A stretch of 64,000 bases of DNA, from the NCBI RefSeq assembly GCF_945859685.1, contig NC_079149.1:21921118-21985117 (forward strand), given 5' to 3'. Below, in pieces: positions 12,002 through 25,200 of this stretch; the stretch's first letter is position 1; every line of letters starts with the position of its first letter. The notes beneath the pieces were generated by a model. It was not told the DNA's origin. It did not search any database and worked only from the letters and a program-made list of their open reading frames with translations. A program made the translations under genes and the position numbers. Origin of the DNA: Eupeodes corollae (taxonomy: Eukaryota; Arthropoda; Insecta; Diptera; Syrphidae).

Positions 12002-12109
12002 AGTATTTTTAGTATTTATTTATTTCTTGATTAGCTTACATTTTAAGATACAATATCTTATTTATAGTGTAGCTTGTAAAATGTACAGTAGCTACATACA
12101 TAATTGATT

Positions 12110-13275
12110 TTAATTCAAGTTTTACATATTTTTACAAATTTGATTTATTAAAATAAAGTTTAAGTTCCTTTCCCATTTGTTTCGTGTTATTAATACTTTT
12201 TATTTCTCGCTGCTATGAATTCCAAATTCTTACTGAGTTGACAAAGAACTGACGTTCAGATGTTGGACACTGAAAATGCGGAATTACTAGATCAAGACAT
12301 CTGTTAGAGTTGAAAAAGTTTAATTCATTGTAAAGATCCACAGGTTGGCGGGTTAGAAGTATGTTAGAGAACAAGGTCCCAATGGGAACCTCAAAAAGAG
12401 TTGGGTGTCAACAGCATACAGGCGTATTGAACACTGTCTTACAATTGAAGAACTTCCTTCATTAACATAGATTGAATACAACAACGGGCTAAAAATCGAA
12501 CCTTGAGGAACACCCCTAACGACAGGTAGAAAGTTGGAAAGAGTTCTGTTAACCTCTAAACTGCTTGCACTCGATCAGTAAGGTATGAAAATAAGATCCT
12601 GACTGAGGAGGAAGAAAAGTTAAAATGACATAAGAGTTTTTCGCAAAGTACCATGTGATTTACCATGTCAAACGGTTTTAAGAAATCGAGGAGTGTCAAA
12701 AATGTGACACTATCCTTCCATAGCTTTCCTTATATCTTCCGAGACACTCAACAAAGCTGTAATGCAGCTGTTTTTCTTTCGAAAGCCTGATTGCTTGGGG
12801 GTTAAAAGACTAAACAGATTAAGAAACTCATTCATTTGTTTTTGTATAATTCAGTTCATTTTGTATCAAGATGGAATTAAAAACATGGGTAATAACGGGC
12901 AAGAGCGTTGGTTAAATAATTTTCAAAAACGAAGGGTGCATATTATCAAGGCCTATAGCATTGGACTTAATAGAGAGGAATGCTTCTACAACATCCTCTG
13001 CAGTTTTTGCAGAAAACATAAATGAATTTGAGTTTGAGATATGCGCTGAAAAAATCTCTTCAAAATATTGAAGGAGATCTAACGATTGGATTAGAAACGA
13101 AAGATTTGTTGAGAACGTTGATGTCTATGTCTTCAGCCAAACCACAAGATACTTTTCTAACAACGATATTCTTCAAATGTTTCAAAATTTGCTTACTTAT
13201 TAAAGACGGGTTGATGCGATTTGCATACAAAGCGGATTTTGCCTTACGAATTTTTTGAACAGTTTTGTTGCGCAA
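12110..13275 (-). pseudogene. reverse transcriptase of LINE J
   Basis: On the minus strand, starting at 13275, the N-terminal linker reads VRKVSCGLAEDIDINVLNKS. Further on come GFRKKNSCITALLSVSEDI (finger region), a degraded palm motif A (LLDFLKPFDMVNH), and a degraded GVPQGS-like motif near 12460-12520. The end reads RIWNS then SINNTKQ, the usual C-terminal block of CR1/jockey-type reverse transcriptases. Many frameshifts and stops separate these pieces; the polymerase is dead. Confidence 0.7.
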
Positions 13276-13599
13276 AGATGTAAATTTTTGGTGAAAGCTG
13301 TCAAGACGAAAGAGTTTTCACCGTCTATAGGCTAGGTCACGCAGTCTCATCAAAGAACGTATGTCATTTGTTTTTAAGGGAAAATGGCTCTCAAATAATC
13401 TATTCACCCTGCTATTCAGAAAATCTACCTGCTCGCTGGGGGATCGAATTTCCAAGACATTATTAAAGTTTAGGATTCTAAGATCCATTTCAAGTGAATC
13501 TCTACTTGAAAGTCGAAAGTTAAAAAAATTAAATCATGCTTTAAAAAAGCTGCCGCAGACAACTTTTATCGGTCACAAGAAATAAATTCAATAGAGTGG

Positions 13600-13990
13600 G
13601 GTCAGAATTTGAAAAATTGGTGGCAGTTCATGTGTTTACGGAGTAGAGATTAAGAGAGAGAAATTCGTTCAGAAAGTTATTTTCATCAAAAAGGTTGCAA
13701 TTGAAATCTCCGCATAGAATAATATTAGGATATGAAACTGAAATTTGTTCTAAGGTAGAAATAAGTGGAGAGATATTAATGTTTCTGTTTGGTCTGTATA
13801 AGAATCTTTCCAATGTCATTAGTTAACTCAACAAAAATATAATCAATTTTACTATCCTCTACAGAAAAGACCTTTAATTTGCCCACACCTCTGCAACTCA
13901 CCATATCTGAACGATAAAACTTATAACCCGGTAATGAGCATAACTGGTCGTTTAGCGAAACATTAAGCCAAGTTTCAGAATTTTGTTCAC
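13600..13990 (-). pseudogene. endonuclease remnant of LINE J
   Basis: Minus-strand fragments of the APE domain: SETWLNVSLNDQL and LPGYKFYRSD near 13890-13980, SKIDYIFVELTNDIG near 13820-13850, then YRPNRNINISPLISTLEQIS and IILCGDFNCNLFDE (13628-13819), with the catalytic GDFN. The block between the CRG and KVFSVEDS positions is shorter than usual, and a frame change near 13815 separates the halves. The later SDH motif was not found. Confidence 0.7.
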
Positions 13991-14028
13991 ATTATTCATT
14001 TCAGTTTACGTGATTCTGCATTGAATGT

Positions 14029-14420
14029 TTACATCAGCGATAGTTTTTTTAGCACAGATATTTCGGAGTTGAGGGTGTCAATATTTGTATTAGCATTTAA
14101 AAGAGCTGTTTCAAGTTCAGTCACTTTATGTTTAGTGTCGTTCATAGAGTTTTTCAATTCTTTGATTTTGTCGCTTATTCTATCAGAAATTCTTTTTTCG
14201 GAATCGATAATTTGTTTGGAAGGAAGTACAATAATCTGTTCCTTACTCTGCCGGTCCATTTTTTTGAACTCTTCATTCGCACTCGTATTCATTACAGTTT
14301 TTGGAGGAGTCAAAATATTTGTGGATCGAGGCGGATAGTGAGAAGTTTCCGATGTGGTAGTGGTTGTGGGATTGCTCCCAGAGAAGGTACCAGTACGTTT
14401 CGCTTAGCCTGTCATTATCG
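14029..14420 (-). pseudogene. ORF1-like coiled-coil protein of LINE J
   Basis: A 94-codon frame on the minus strand (14029-14313) rich in Lys, Glu, Ser and Leu. Heptad-like spacing in SDRISDKIKELKNSM and KVTELETALLNAN predicts a coiled coil. The frame extends upstream (14313-14420) through a Thr/Ser-rich stretch (GSNPTTTTTSETS). LINE ORF1 proteins often trimerise through such coils and bind the element RNA; no zinc knuckle or RRM is visible. Its place just upstream of the endonuclease supports the call, but the product family is inferred. Confidence 0.5.
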
Positions 14421-14606
14421 CGACAAAAAGAAAAAACAATAATTAATTAAATATTTATTTTAAACTTGTTTTGTGACTAAACTAACAAAGCAGTTAATAA
14501 GCTATTTTTGGTAAGTCTTTTTAATTTATTCGTAAATTATGGCACTCGAGAATTTAAACAAGGGAGCCGGACTCTAATATACGTCTACTTCGTAGCTATC
14601 ATTTGT

Positions 14607-15530
14607 GTTTCAAGGTCTCTAGAATCTGCATCTGTACGTCTACGTATGCACATTGATATGTTCTGGAGGCTTTTTTCGTTGTACCAAGAACCAGTAGAGA
14701 TATCGACTCCAAATACATTTTGTTATACAGATAATAACACAGACAAATGCAGAAAGGACTCTCAAAAAAATTGAGTGGGTGGTTTTTGAACCCAAAATAT
14801 TTTACAAACCAATAAAGCTAGCGACTTAAATTAAATTGTATACTATATATTATTGTGACGTGACTTTAAAGTGATATAATTTTGAAAAAAAAAAAAATAA
14901 ACTAATTAACGATTTGTTTTATAAATCAAAAAATAAACAAAAAATAATTGTCACCTCCAATAATTTACCGTCAAAAAATGATTTAATCTCCAAAATTATC
15001 GTACGCAACGAAGAATAACATTTTTGACTTTTTTGATTTGATTTCGAAAAAAATTAAATTGACAGTTTTTTACAAAAAATTAAAACTTGGTAAAATTTGA
15101 TTTTCCACTCAAATATCAAATAATAATACGACTTCTGATTTCGTCTTAAAGGAAATATTTTGTTCGTTTTCCAGTAAATTATTTACTGGGTCAGTTTTTT
15201 TCATACACATTAAAATTGACAAAAAAAGCGTTCAAAAAAAGTAAAAATTGATGTTTGATTCTTGATATCTTGTGAGTAAATGAAGGTATTGACTTCAAAA
15301 TGATTTGATTCTGTGGAAAATATTTTTAGAAAAAACCAATCTGTATTTGTATAGTAAACAAAACTTTTAAGAAATGCCACTTAAATTTGAAAATTGATTT
15401 TAGAATTGAAAGCTTCTCAACAAAATTAGATTGGGAAACTGTTTCAATATTGTTGGTAGTTTTTTTGAAAAAAAAAAATCAACTAACAACTTTTTTTTAG
15501 AAAACACAAAAATCTACAAAAAGAAAGAAC
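14607..15530 (+). repeat. K172 copy 3, body
   Basis: Continuation of the element begun at 11934. GTTTCAAGGTCTCTAGAATC and the following TACGTCTACGTATGC block match, in reverse, the region 52340-52520 of the copy at 51190-52562. That includes a TACAACGAAAAA block, the GATATCGACT block and the TACAGATAATAA block. 15060-15420 carries diverged tandem units (TTGGTAAAATTTGAT, AAAAATTGATGTTTGATTC). The tail with the GTGTGGGTCGCAT signature is not present, so the copy is 3' incomplete. Confidence 0.7.
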
Positions 15531-15619
15531 GAAGCATGATAAGAAATATTGTTATTAATATTTTGATAAAGGTTTTTTTGACACAGAAAACAAGTTTTCC
15601 ACAAATTTTGGCATAATTT

Positions 15620-18600
15620 TGACACGCTTGGTATAGATGGCGCACAAGTTTGTCTTTTCAAAAAGAAAAACCACGAAAGCTTTAGTGTCGTAAAGCGCTG
15701 AGCTCTGCAATCCAAAATGTGCTTAGGCAATTTCACAAAGTAGAAGTTGAAAAGGAAATGGACCAGTTAACAATTCTGATAATGACGAAATTCTCGAACA
15801 GATGTGAATGAATATACCTCCAGTGGCTATAGAAGGTACTTTTAAGTGCTCTTTTGTTGTCAATTGCTTACGTTAAGCTTTTCTACAGATTGATTTGCAA
15901 GCAGTATGCTTTGCACCATCCATCGTTTCACTTTTTTCTTCATTTCACTAATAAACACAAAATTTCTATTTACAAAATGTTTCTTTTTCTTTTAGGAAAA
16001 AACTAAAATGAAAACTATGAGGAAATTTTTGAATAACTTCAAATTTTTGATTTTCGACTTTCGACCAAAACTAGAGATATTTTTGGTCTTAAAAAATAAT
16101 CAAAAAAACCCTAACGCAAACCAATCTCTAAACCTTAATTCCAAATTTTAACTCAATAATATTTTTCATGTTTAGTTTTATTTCCGTATGGCAACATTGA
16201 ACTTGTTTGAAAGACTTCGGCCAAACACACTCATGTTTTTTTTTTTGTATTAGGTGCGAGGAAATCCCAACATCAACAAAAAAATTTAATCGATACACAA
16301 TTCCACTGCAGATATATAGACGCGTATATTTATGTGTACCTAAATATACCTGCGTTATGCCTGAAATAATAAAATTAACAAGCATAAAATCAGACTCTTA
16401 AAACACCCAATTTTTGTTTAGAAAAATAAATAATAGGTTTTAAAAAAAAACTAAAATAAGAAACACCATAAAATTTCGAATTTGAGTTTTCCGAATGTCA
16501 GCAGGAACAGAACTGAGAACAGCAGAGACAACAGCCAAAATCCAGTCAGCTTATTCGATTTGATTAATAAAGGCCGTGTCCATATCTATAGACTCATATC
16601 TCCACAATCCCTGCTCTCGAGAACTGAAAAACACCCCAAAAAAATGTATTCAGTCCGGATGCTGGATACTATAGAAACGGAACGTGTATCTCTCGTATTA
16701 TATTCACGGTCTCTGAAGAGATATTTAACGGTTGGCGCGCGTAATTGCCCGGGGAAATATCACACAGAAAACATCTCGAAATTTACACACTGCTATTTTT
16801 TGTCTGCTTTTGGAAAAAGATACAAAAATTAAATAAAAATAATAAAGTGCATTAAGTTGTAGATGAGTTTTATTTTTTCATTTCATGTTGTTTTAAATTA
16901 TTTCTTTTAATGATGGATACTCTTGTTTTTTAAGTGAAGTTCGTATTCGCGGTTTTTCACGAATTCATTGATTAAATCATGGAAAATAGTTAATTTTTTT
17001 TGCTGTTGTTGTTTTGATAAATAACAAAATATTTTTGATTTAATTCAAAAATACCAAAAGTGAGTGCTTATATTTTTTCAATACTTTTTTTAGCCTTTAA
17101 TATCAATCCTTCTAATTTTTTATCAACCTTACGCTGCTGTTCCAGCTGCATGATTTTTTCTAACACAGCTGTTTATTTGTTTGTGTTTTAAATATTTAAA
17201 AAAAAAATCAAGTGTTTTCTATTAAAACACGAATGTATACAAACCATACGAGTGAATAAATTGTCTCTGTCTAATCTAACATCGGGTGATGTTTTATTTT
17301 TTAATTGGAAATGTGATATTTTTAGTAGCGATTTATTAAGTTTTAGACTTTTTTCTTTTTTGTGACAGTTTTTGGGAAATGGAAAAAAATATGATATATT
17401 TTGTTAAAAAGAAAAAATAATTTTAAAGACAATATAACTTGACGTGAACTAGACAAATTGAATTTACATATAAAAATTAAATTTCGTATACATTTCAACT
17501 TCCATAAAAACCTATTATTCTAAAAACAGGGCTCGGGATTTAGACAGTAAAATATGTGAAAAAAAATATAAATTCACAGTCAATATGTCGGTGTATTGTC
17601 ATTGAAAAAATAACAATATCGTTTTATTCCAGTCCACATAGCATCAAATATTTTTAATGGTCTAAAGATGTGAACTTTATTATTTATTTAATTTTATTTT
17701 TCTTTGATTTGTAAATTTTAATAGTAATGGAAATGAATGTTAAATTAGTATTCCTTTTTTTTATAAGTAAAACACAGTTTCAAAGAGTTTTAAGGAATGC
17801 TTTATTAGTTTGGTTTAATATTTATTTGAATAATGTATGTTTTTTTTTTTAATTAACAAAATAGTTATTAATATAATATTCGTGATTTCCTGCCACGTGC
17901 TACAAACTCCAATGCTATTTACATAGTAGCAATTTTGTTGTCTTCATTGCAATTATTTAGTTAGTCGTTGAACTGTATTTACTACAATTTCTTTGTAAAC
18001 AATTTTTCACGTTTTTGAATTAATTTATTTGTATTTCTTCAAAGATGGGAAGAATTATTGAAACGACAATATGTTTGTTTTTACTAGGGGAATTTAATTC
18101 AAAAAATTATTTTAGTCTGAGAATGTTAGCAACAATTTAACTGGAACCTCGAAATAAATATTTTTTGAAATTTTATAATTGAATTAAACGAAGGTTGTCG
18201 TCCTAAAAAACATGTCGATATTCCCAAAAAATACTTCTACTGGCTTTTTAAGTAGAGTGTTTATATGAAGAGGTGAAGATTAAAACATATGATACATAAT
18301 CTTAAGTTTTCAATGCCCAACTTAATACTACTAAATTCAAAGAAATTAAATGTAAGAACTACAGAAAAATATTATGAAACCTACCTTTATAAATAATGTT
18401 GTCTAAATAAAATTTAGAGCAGATGTAATATTTGTCATAAGCATTAAGAATCAATAGAGTAAACAAATTATATTTGAGGTTAAATGGTGTTGGGTTTTAT
18501 CAAAAGGGATATGTGAAACATAATTGCCATAACATTTTCCTATGACTTGATAGAAACACAAGTTCTGATTAAAATGTTTCAGTTCTCATGCTAACAAAGA

Positions 18601-19090
18601 ATTAAAACTTTCGATTTAAACAACTACCTTCATTGGGTGATTTGACACGATTCCAATTATACAATTTCATGAACTAAATATTTGAACCTTGAACCCTTTC
18701 TTTTCTAGAACATTTATTAGCTTCCAGTAATATTAGATTATATGGAAATAAATTATTACCTGAAACAAACATTTCAAGTCCATTAACCTCCATTCTCGGT
18801 ATAAGTTGGTCTAATACCATTACCATAACTGAATATATTTTTACTTAAACAAAATTATTATAAGCGAATTTTCCTAGCTATAAAACAAAGAGAAATATTG
18901 CAATGTCTTAAATTTTGCACTTAGACGTATACTTACTTTTTTTTCTTGAATTTTCAACATTGCAATACATTCTCCTTCTAAAATTCGATTTTATTGAAAT
19001 ACACATAAATAATCTTACTCTACTCTTCACTTTACATTTGAAACGAAATTAAGCAATAATTGGTTTTGCTGTATGTTCAATAATTAAATA
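15620..19090. other. AT-rich non-coding stretch
   Basis: No gene supported. A 116-codon frame at 16482-16832 has no recognisable domain. 15620-15850 and 16460-16800 are less AT-rich but broken by stops in all frames apart from that one. Confidence 0.5.
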
Positions 19091-19099
19091 AAATGTTCC

Positions 19100-19330
19100 A
19101 ATTGGATGTTTCATTTTGGTATTTGATTTTAAAAACGTAATGTTTGTTCTCCCAAAACCAAAATGCCCAAAAAATAAAATGTCATAAAACCCAAAATTGG
19201 TCACAGAGAATAAAAATTAAAAAAAAAACATGTCAAAAACCCAAAATGAAACTCTCAAATAAATTTTAAAATAGAGGACGCCAAAATTGTTTCTTGCAAT
19301 TATGCCCAAAAGAATGTTTAATTTTACATT
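19100..19330. repeat. CCCAAAATGTCA-phrase repeat (FB1), left part
   Basis: A degenerate short phrase recurs: ATGCCCAAAAAATAAAATG, GTCATAAAACCCAAAATTGG, CATGTCAAAAACCCAAAATG and TATGCCCAAAAGAATG. The reverse complements (TTTGGGTG, GACATTTT) appear at 22150-22275, across LINE C1. Left and right thus look like opposite arms of one foldback-like element, with the LINE between. Confidence 0.6.
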
Positions 19331-19706
19331 TGGTACTTATGACATACTGGATGCGTTTCGTGACATGTATTTTAGCCATTACGAATATGATGATTTCTTA
19401 TAGTTTCTTAGATGTCTCATAAAAAACTTCAAAGCATAAACAAAAAGTTCTATCATTCTAACCAACTTTCAATGACAAAACTTCCAAATTTTGAAATGGT
19501 GTAAGGCCGAAAATGTGTACCCTTGAAACCACCCTTCTTCGGCTCATTTAAGTATTTGTGAGTAGGTGCGTACTTTGCACTAAAATCAAATCCTGTGACA
19601 AACACAAGCAGATGGGCAGCATGCCCCCATATAATACTTGACGTGTATGTGGTTGCGTTTGGCTGACAAAATTTAAAAATGTCGCCCAAATATCATTATC
19701 CATTAT

Positions 19707-22050
19707 CCTCACACTGAAATCGTCATTGCGGGCGATTTCAATGTACACAATTCTTCTTGGCTTCGTTATTCTGGCCAGTCAACTCCGGAAGGAAGGTATG
19801 TTGAGATCTTTGCTGAGTTAAATCAATTAACTCAGCTTTTCGAGGGGTTTTCCGCCAACACCCTAGAGTTGTTTCTAACCTCGGACCCTAACAAATACAC
19901 AATCAGTGTATTTCCGATTCTAGGCACATCAGACCATTGCATCGTATTTACAAAATTCTCATGTCAAGAAAACCCAGTTAAAGAAAAAACACCTACGAGA
20001 ACAGTTTGGCAATATAAGAAAGCCAACTGGGACGGTCTCAATGAATTCTTCATGAACTTTAACTGGTCACTATGCTTCCTCGATAGTGACGTGGATTCCA
20101 GCGCAGAAATGGTAACAAATTTAATTCTTTGTGAAATTAGAAATTTTATCCCTAATAGGGTGAAATCTATCAAACATAAAGATTCGAGCTGTAAAGAGGT
20201 AATTAGGATCAGAGATGTAAGTTTCCGGATTTATAAAGCCAACCCCACTGAGGAAAACCGGAATAAATTCAAACAAGCTAGAAAAACCTGGAATGGTCAT
20301 ATTCGACGAACTAAATTTTTGCATGATCTGAAATTAAGGCAAAAAATACTACAATTTTCCAAAGGTAGTAAACATTTCTGGTCATTTCTAAAAAACGTAC
20401 AAAACACCACGTAATCCTCGCTTCCAACGCACGTCCCTAATGACACTCCCTATGTAAGCTCGATTGATAAAGCCAATTTGCTTGCAGCACAGTTTTCTGT
20501 TAATTCGACGCTAACGGAAAGTGTTACGATTCCTTCTGTTCTTGAGAGCGTTTATGATTCTATGGGACAAATCTTCTTTCGCACTCGTGAAGTCGCAAGA
20601 GTACTGAAAGACCTTGACAAACACAAATCCGCTAACCCGGATAGTATCTTCCCAATTGCTCTGAAGAGGTGTTCTTCATCGCTGGCAAAACCACTGCGTA
20701 AACTTTTCCATCTTTTCTACTCTACAGATTTCTTTCCGAGCGGAGAGAAAATAGCATTTGTCCAGCCTGTCCCTAAAAATGGTGAATCCTCCTCTCTCTC
20801 TAACTATCGTCCAATAGCACTCACTTCCCTTCTCTCCGAGGTCATCTTAACTCTGATTGATTATCAGCTCAAGAAATATCTCGAAGAACGGAAGCTTTTT
20901 AATGACCGACAGTATGGCTTTCGTAGCAATAGGTTAACTGGTGATCTCATGGTCTATCTCACCGAACAGTGGAACAAATCTTTATATCGTTTTCGAGAAA
21001 GTAAAATTATTGCATTTGATATTTCAAAAGCATTTGATAGAGTTTGGCACCAAGCTCTCTTATCGAAAATGAGTGCTTTTGATATTGATGAATCTCTACT
21101 TCGTTCGATTAGAAATTACTTTTCTAACCGTTCAATATAAATTGTATTAGATGGTTCCAAGTCTGAAATTCATAAAATGATTGCTGGTGTTCCGCAGGGC
21201 TTCGTTTTGTCTTTGACTCTCTTTCTTATATTCATAAATGATCTTATGTCTGGCACTTCTAATCCATTAAACTATTTTGCCGACGACAGTACCCTCAGCT
21301 TCTCATACTCGTTTCTAGATTTACATCATTGTCCTTCATTTATGGAACTTAAACGGCAGCAAATGAAAACCCCATTTAATTCTGATCTTGACAGCATTGT
21401 CCAATGGGGAGTCAGAAGCCGTGTAGAATTTAATGCTTCCAAAACTCAATGCTGTCTCCTGTCGTTAAAGCGTAACACACCCCCGATGCCACTATCTATG
21501 ATTGGTACTTGCATCCAAGAAACTAATCAACTGTCAGTACTTGGGATGTGTATAACAGATCACCTTTTTTGGAACGATCATATATTTGATATTTCCAAAA
21601 ATGCTCCCAGGAGCTTACGATTTCTCTGACGGTGCAAGAAATGTTTCACTCTTTCTGAATATAAGCTTGAATATAATCTTGGCAGGTGCCCCTAAAACAA
21701 GTTTAAATCGCTTGGATAAAATACAAAAAAGGGCTTTAAAAATGATAGGCGATAGAACTAGAATCGAAACATTTAAATCGCTAGAACACCGCCGGAATGT
21801 TTCATGTCTTTCGTTCTTTTATCGATATTTCTACAAACAATGTTCTGTCGAATTAGCCAGTTGCATTGCAACCCTTAAACGATTCAGCCGAAATACTCGC
21901 ATTTTCAGGAATGCTTATCAGTTTACCCATGAGCTCAATTTTGGACGTACTGTCAAGTATAAAGATTCTTTCTTAAATTGCATATCGAGAATGTGGAATG
22001 CTTTGATGTTCAGAACTTTAAGACGAATGTGCACCGGTATCTCCTTTTAA
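19707..22050 (+). pseudogene. endonuclease-reverse transcriptase of LINE C1
   Basis: One frame runs from 19707 to 21629 apart from in-frame stops at 20412 and 21138. Endonuclease: HTEIVIAGDFNVHNSSWLR (catalytic GDFN), then GTSDHCIVFTKF (SDH motif) near 19930. Reverse transcriptase: KPLRKLFHLFYSTDFFPSGE, SNYRPIALTSLLSEV, DRQYGFRSNR, motif A IIAFDISKAFDRVWH near 21010, motif B AGVPQGFVLSLTLF near 21180 (the Ser after QG is changed to Phe) and motif C NYFADDSTLSFS near 21270. A frameshift near 21629, with a deletion, moves the C-terminal part (KIQKRALKMIGDR, LEHRRNVSCLSFFYRYF, RMWNAL) into another frame ending at 22050. Two nonsense codons plus a frameshift make it inactive, but it is comparatively young. 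Confidence 0.85.
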
Positions 22051-22150
22051 ATCCTTCCCTTTTTTCCTAATGCTCGTACTGCGTTTAAATATAAAAAAAT
22101 AAAGGGTACTTATAACCCCTTGAGTGCCTGTAAATTATAAAAAAAAAACA
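19707..22150 (+). mobile_element. LINE C1: CR1/jockey-like retrotransposon
   Basis: 5'-truncated LINE starting inside the endonuclease and ending in an A-rich tail near 22136-22150. Coding order is endonuclease C-terminal half, linker, reverse transcriptase and C-terminal domain. It belongs to the same family as the copies at 28905-30190 and 32415-34580. The short 3' UTR has TAAAGGGTACTTATAACC before the A-tail. It lies between the two arms of the FB1 phrase repeat. Confidence 0.85.
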
Positions 22151-22275
22151 TATTCTCAGAATGCCCAAATGTTGAAACACATGACATTTTTCGGGCAGTA
22201 TTGCAATTAGTAATTTGGGTGTTATGCTTTGCGACATTTTGTTCTGAAAAAAATTTTGGGCGATATGACATTTTT
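22150..22275. repeat. CCCAAAATGTCA-phrase repeat (FB1), right part
   Basis: Opposite-orientation phrases TGACATTTTTCGGGC, AATTTGGGTGTTATG, GCGACATTTTG and TTTTGGGCGATATGACATTT. They mirror the phrases at 19130-19320. The first unit (AGAATGCCCAAATG) starts immediately after the LINE A-tail. Confidence 0.6.
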
Positions 22276-22279
22276 AATA

Positions 22280-25200
22280 TTTTGGAGTTATTTTATTGTT
22301 AAATAAAACTGATCGCTTATTTTTAATAGCGATAAAAACCGAAATAAGTTCTTACGCCCAAAAGTTTTTAAATATTGCGCAAATCGTACAAGACATACAT
22401 ACATAGATTTATAATTTTGGCAACACAGTTTTGTACAAAATGACCTAACGCCTATTAAAATATGAGTTATAACTCTCACTAACATTCTCAGCCCAATTGA
22501 TGTAACGGCTACTTTTGCAGAACTTCCTTTTGCACATCTGATATTGTATGTCCAAATAATTACAGGTCTTGAATTCATTTTGGAGCTTAAACCTTATAAT
22601 ATTAAATATGATCAGGACGTTTTTCATGACCGTTGCCCGTAGCACCGTTTGCGCATATTGTCAATTTGAATGTGTTTTTATAAGGATTGATTCGTATTAT
22701 TGCAATTTCAACTTTTGAAATATCAAAAAATTACATGTGGCAGCTTTTCAAAAGCTTCTGAGGTAGAGACATAAACAGTTCTTCACATACCCTAGTCTAG
22801 TTCAAAAACGCAAGAATTATCTTTTAGAATTCAATCATATTAAAATAGTCAGTCTTTCACGTTTCGTAAGGACTGGTTTCATTGAGCTTAGAAGAAAACC
22901 TTAAGATTCATGTGGTATCACAACAGGCTATTAAAATGGCCTCAGTGTATCCTACTCCATCATGGATAGCCACTTTAACCTTACTATAAAACTTTTAACA
23001 TAATTAGCAATTTCTGGAATGTGCACCTAGGCGTATACTTAATTTTGTTTTCGAATTTTTAACAATCATAACTTAATTTTTTTTCAAGAATTAAACTTTT
23101 GCAAACGAAAAAGTAGTAATATTCACTGAACTTCAAGTTTTGAAAAATATTCAAGTTACCCTCAAACCTGTACGTCCAAGTTGAACAAATTAATTACCAA
23201 ACTAAATTTTGTATGCTTCTTTATTCAAACCAAAATGAGAATACTTTGAATTGATTTAGAAAAATAAATAACATAATGGGTATACACGAAAATTCTGTCT
23301 TAATTAGTTTAATCGACAATTTTTTTAGAATTTAAACGCCAAGATGAATTTGAGAATTTAATGCGTAAAACGTCTTAGAAAAAATTGATTTTCTATTTAA
23401 ATAAATAGCAATTTATATGTGTTACTTTATTTTTATGTTTAAATGGTTTGATACAAACAATTTATATTTCTTAAAGATTATTCAGCATTTTTAAATATTA
23501 TTCTAGAGGTTGGTATAGAGACAATCTTCACTAGATACCCATTCAAAAACTTAATCAAAACCAAATTTTATTTTTGCATTGATATGACGATTACATTGCC
23601 AACAAATAGGTCCTATTCGAATATTAAGCAAAACAAAAAAAAAGTATCTATAAAGCTATCAATGACCTCTAGAATAAGTATTTCAAGTCCTAATACCAAA
23701 CATAAATGAACATATATTTTTGTATCAAGAGCTTACTTATATGTGTGTACCTATGCCATTGCAGATTATGCACACCCACTTAAGGCTTGCTCAGCATTTT
23801 TGCTTTCTTATTTTCTGTTTTTATGTTGTAAAGGACGGTAGACAAAAAGTCAACGACGTAGGTATAAAAATGTATGAAAGTGTAGTGAATTTTTCTAGGC
23901 ATCTTCAAATACACGCATAGGGATAAGAATGGTAACACTCCGCATCACTTAATCGAACCCACTTAGGGTAAGAATTAGCATTTATTAAATTCCATCTTGA
24001 GATTGAATCAAATTCATACAAATTGTAAAATTATTTGAGGGTTGCAGTTTGGAGTAATATAGTTTTCAAAGTTTATGCTTTTTTCGAATAAGGGCAATTG
24101 GTTCTTCCGTGAAGGTCAAGTTTTCTTTTAGCAAAACTTAAAAAAATAATGCTTTGATCCTGAGTGTAAAAGTATTCGGATATTTTTGGATTGCAACAAA
24201 GAAAAAAACAAAAAACAAAAAAAAAAGAAATTATTGTCTCACGTTTTCGGGACATCAAACAAGATGTCTTTTGTACTGGATAAAGAATATATCCTCTACG
24301 TGATCCTTATAACACTCTCATACATGTAGAAATGTATATTATATAGTATATGCCTTCAAGAGTCCCAACAAAAGAAGATTGAATTAATGTGAATGGTGCC
24401 AAAAGTATATTATTATGTCCCCTAACAAAAGCTAAGTGCGTGCTGCGTAATGAGCAGTAAATGTGACAATATTCGCTCGTCATGTCTCACATTGAGGTCC
24501 TTCTTGTCTCCATATCCATACATTCAAACAAACATACACTTTCTGCATATATACATTATATATCTATAGGTATCTTTTATGAAGGTTTGTTTGTTTGTTG
24601 GATTTTGAGGAGGATTTTCGGAAGATTTGTGCCTGTAAATGATTTATCATTGGGTTCTTTACTAATTAAGCCAAGTAAGTGAGGGAGTACATAAATAATG
24701 AAGCAACAGAGGAGGATGATGGGGGGTTGAGGGGGTGGTTGGTAAACTAAAGCGTATAATCTTTCTAGTTTGATTTATGGATACAGACTTTTTTTTTCTC
24801 GATGTAACTAAAAGCAAAAATAAAAACAATAACAAAAACATATATAGGTTGGTTATGTTTTGCTGTGTTATGGGATTCAGAGGTCCATTAAATGTCTAAC
24901 GACTGGCTTCGAACATAAACTACTATATCTAGGTACACAATAAAAACAAATATAAATACAAAAATGTGTCTCCTTGAATGAAGATGAGAGATCCTTGTTT
25001 TCGAAATAAAAACACATAAACATTAAGATGACTTGACTATGCTCTACCAATCAGACTGCCACTTCTACCTCGCCAACTCAAGACCTTGGATTAGAAGTTT
25101 ATTAATAGGAGAAATTCCATGTGATGGACGAACAATGCGGGGTGAATGTATTAAAGTGTCTGGATGGCAAGAATTAACTTAGACTGCCTTTAAGCTATAG

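Larger units (their letters stand above)
12002..14606 (-). mobile_element. LINE J: non-LTR retrotransposon inserted in K172
   Basis: A minus-strand LINE with ORF1-like coiled-coil sequence (14029-14420), endonuclease remnants (13600-13990) and a reverse transcriptase (12110-13275), followed by a short AT-rich 3' end containing AATAAATAAATACT near 12010. At about 2.6 kb it is shorter than an intact APE LINE, and the endonuclease is internally deleted. It splits a K172 element between CGACGTTT and CAAGGTC, so it is younger than that copy. A GTTT is present at both junctions, so any duplication is short or decayed. The domain style is CR1/jockey-like. Confidence 0.75.

Noticed and set aside
16482..16832. 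116-codon open frame
   Set aside because: No recognisable motif and no supporting context; could be a chance frame in slightly less AT-rich DNA.
19453..19689. 78-codon minus-strand frame just left of LINE C1
   Set aside because: Considered as an inverted 5' piece of the LINE (twin priming), but the translation does not resemble the endonuclease N-terminus seen in related elements.
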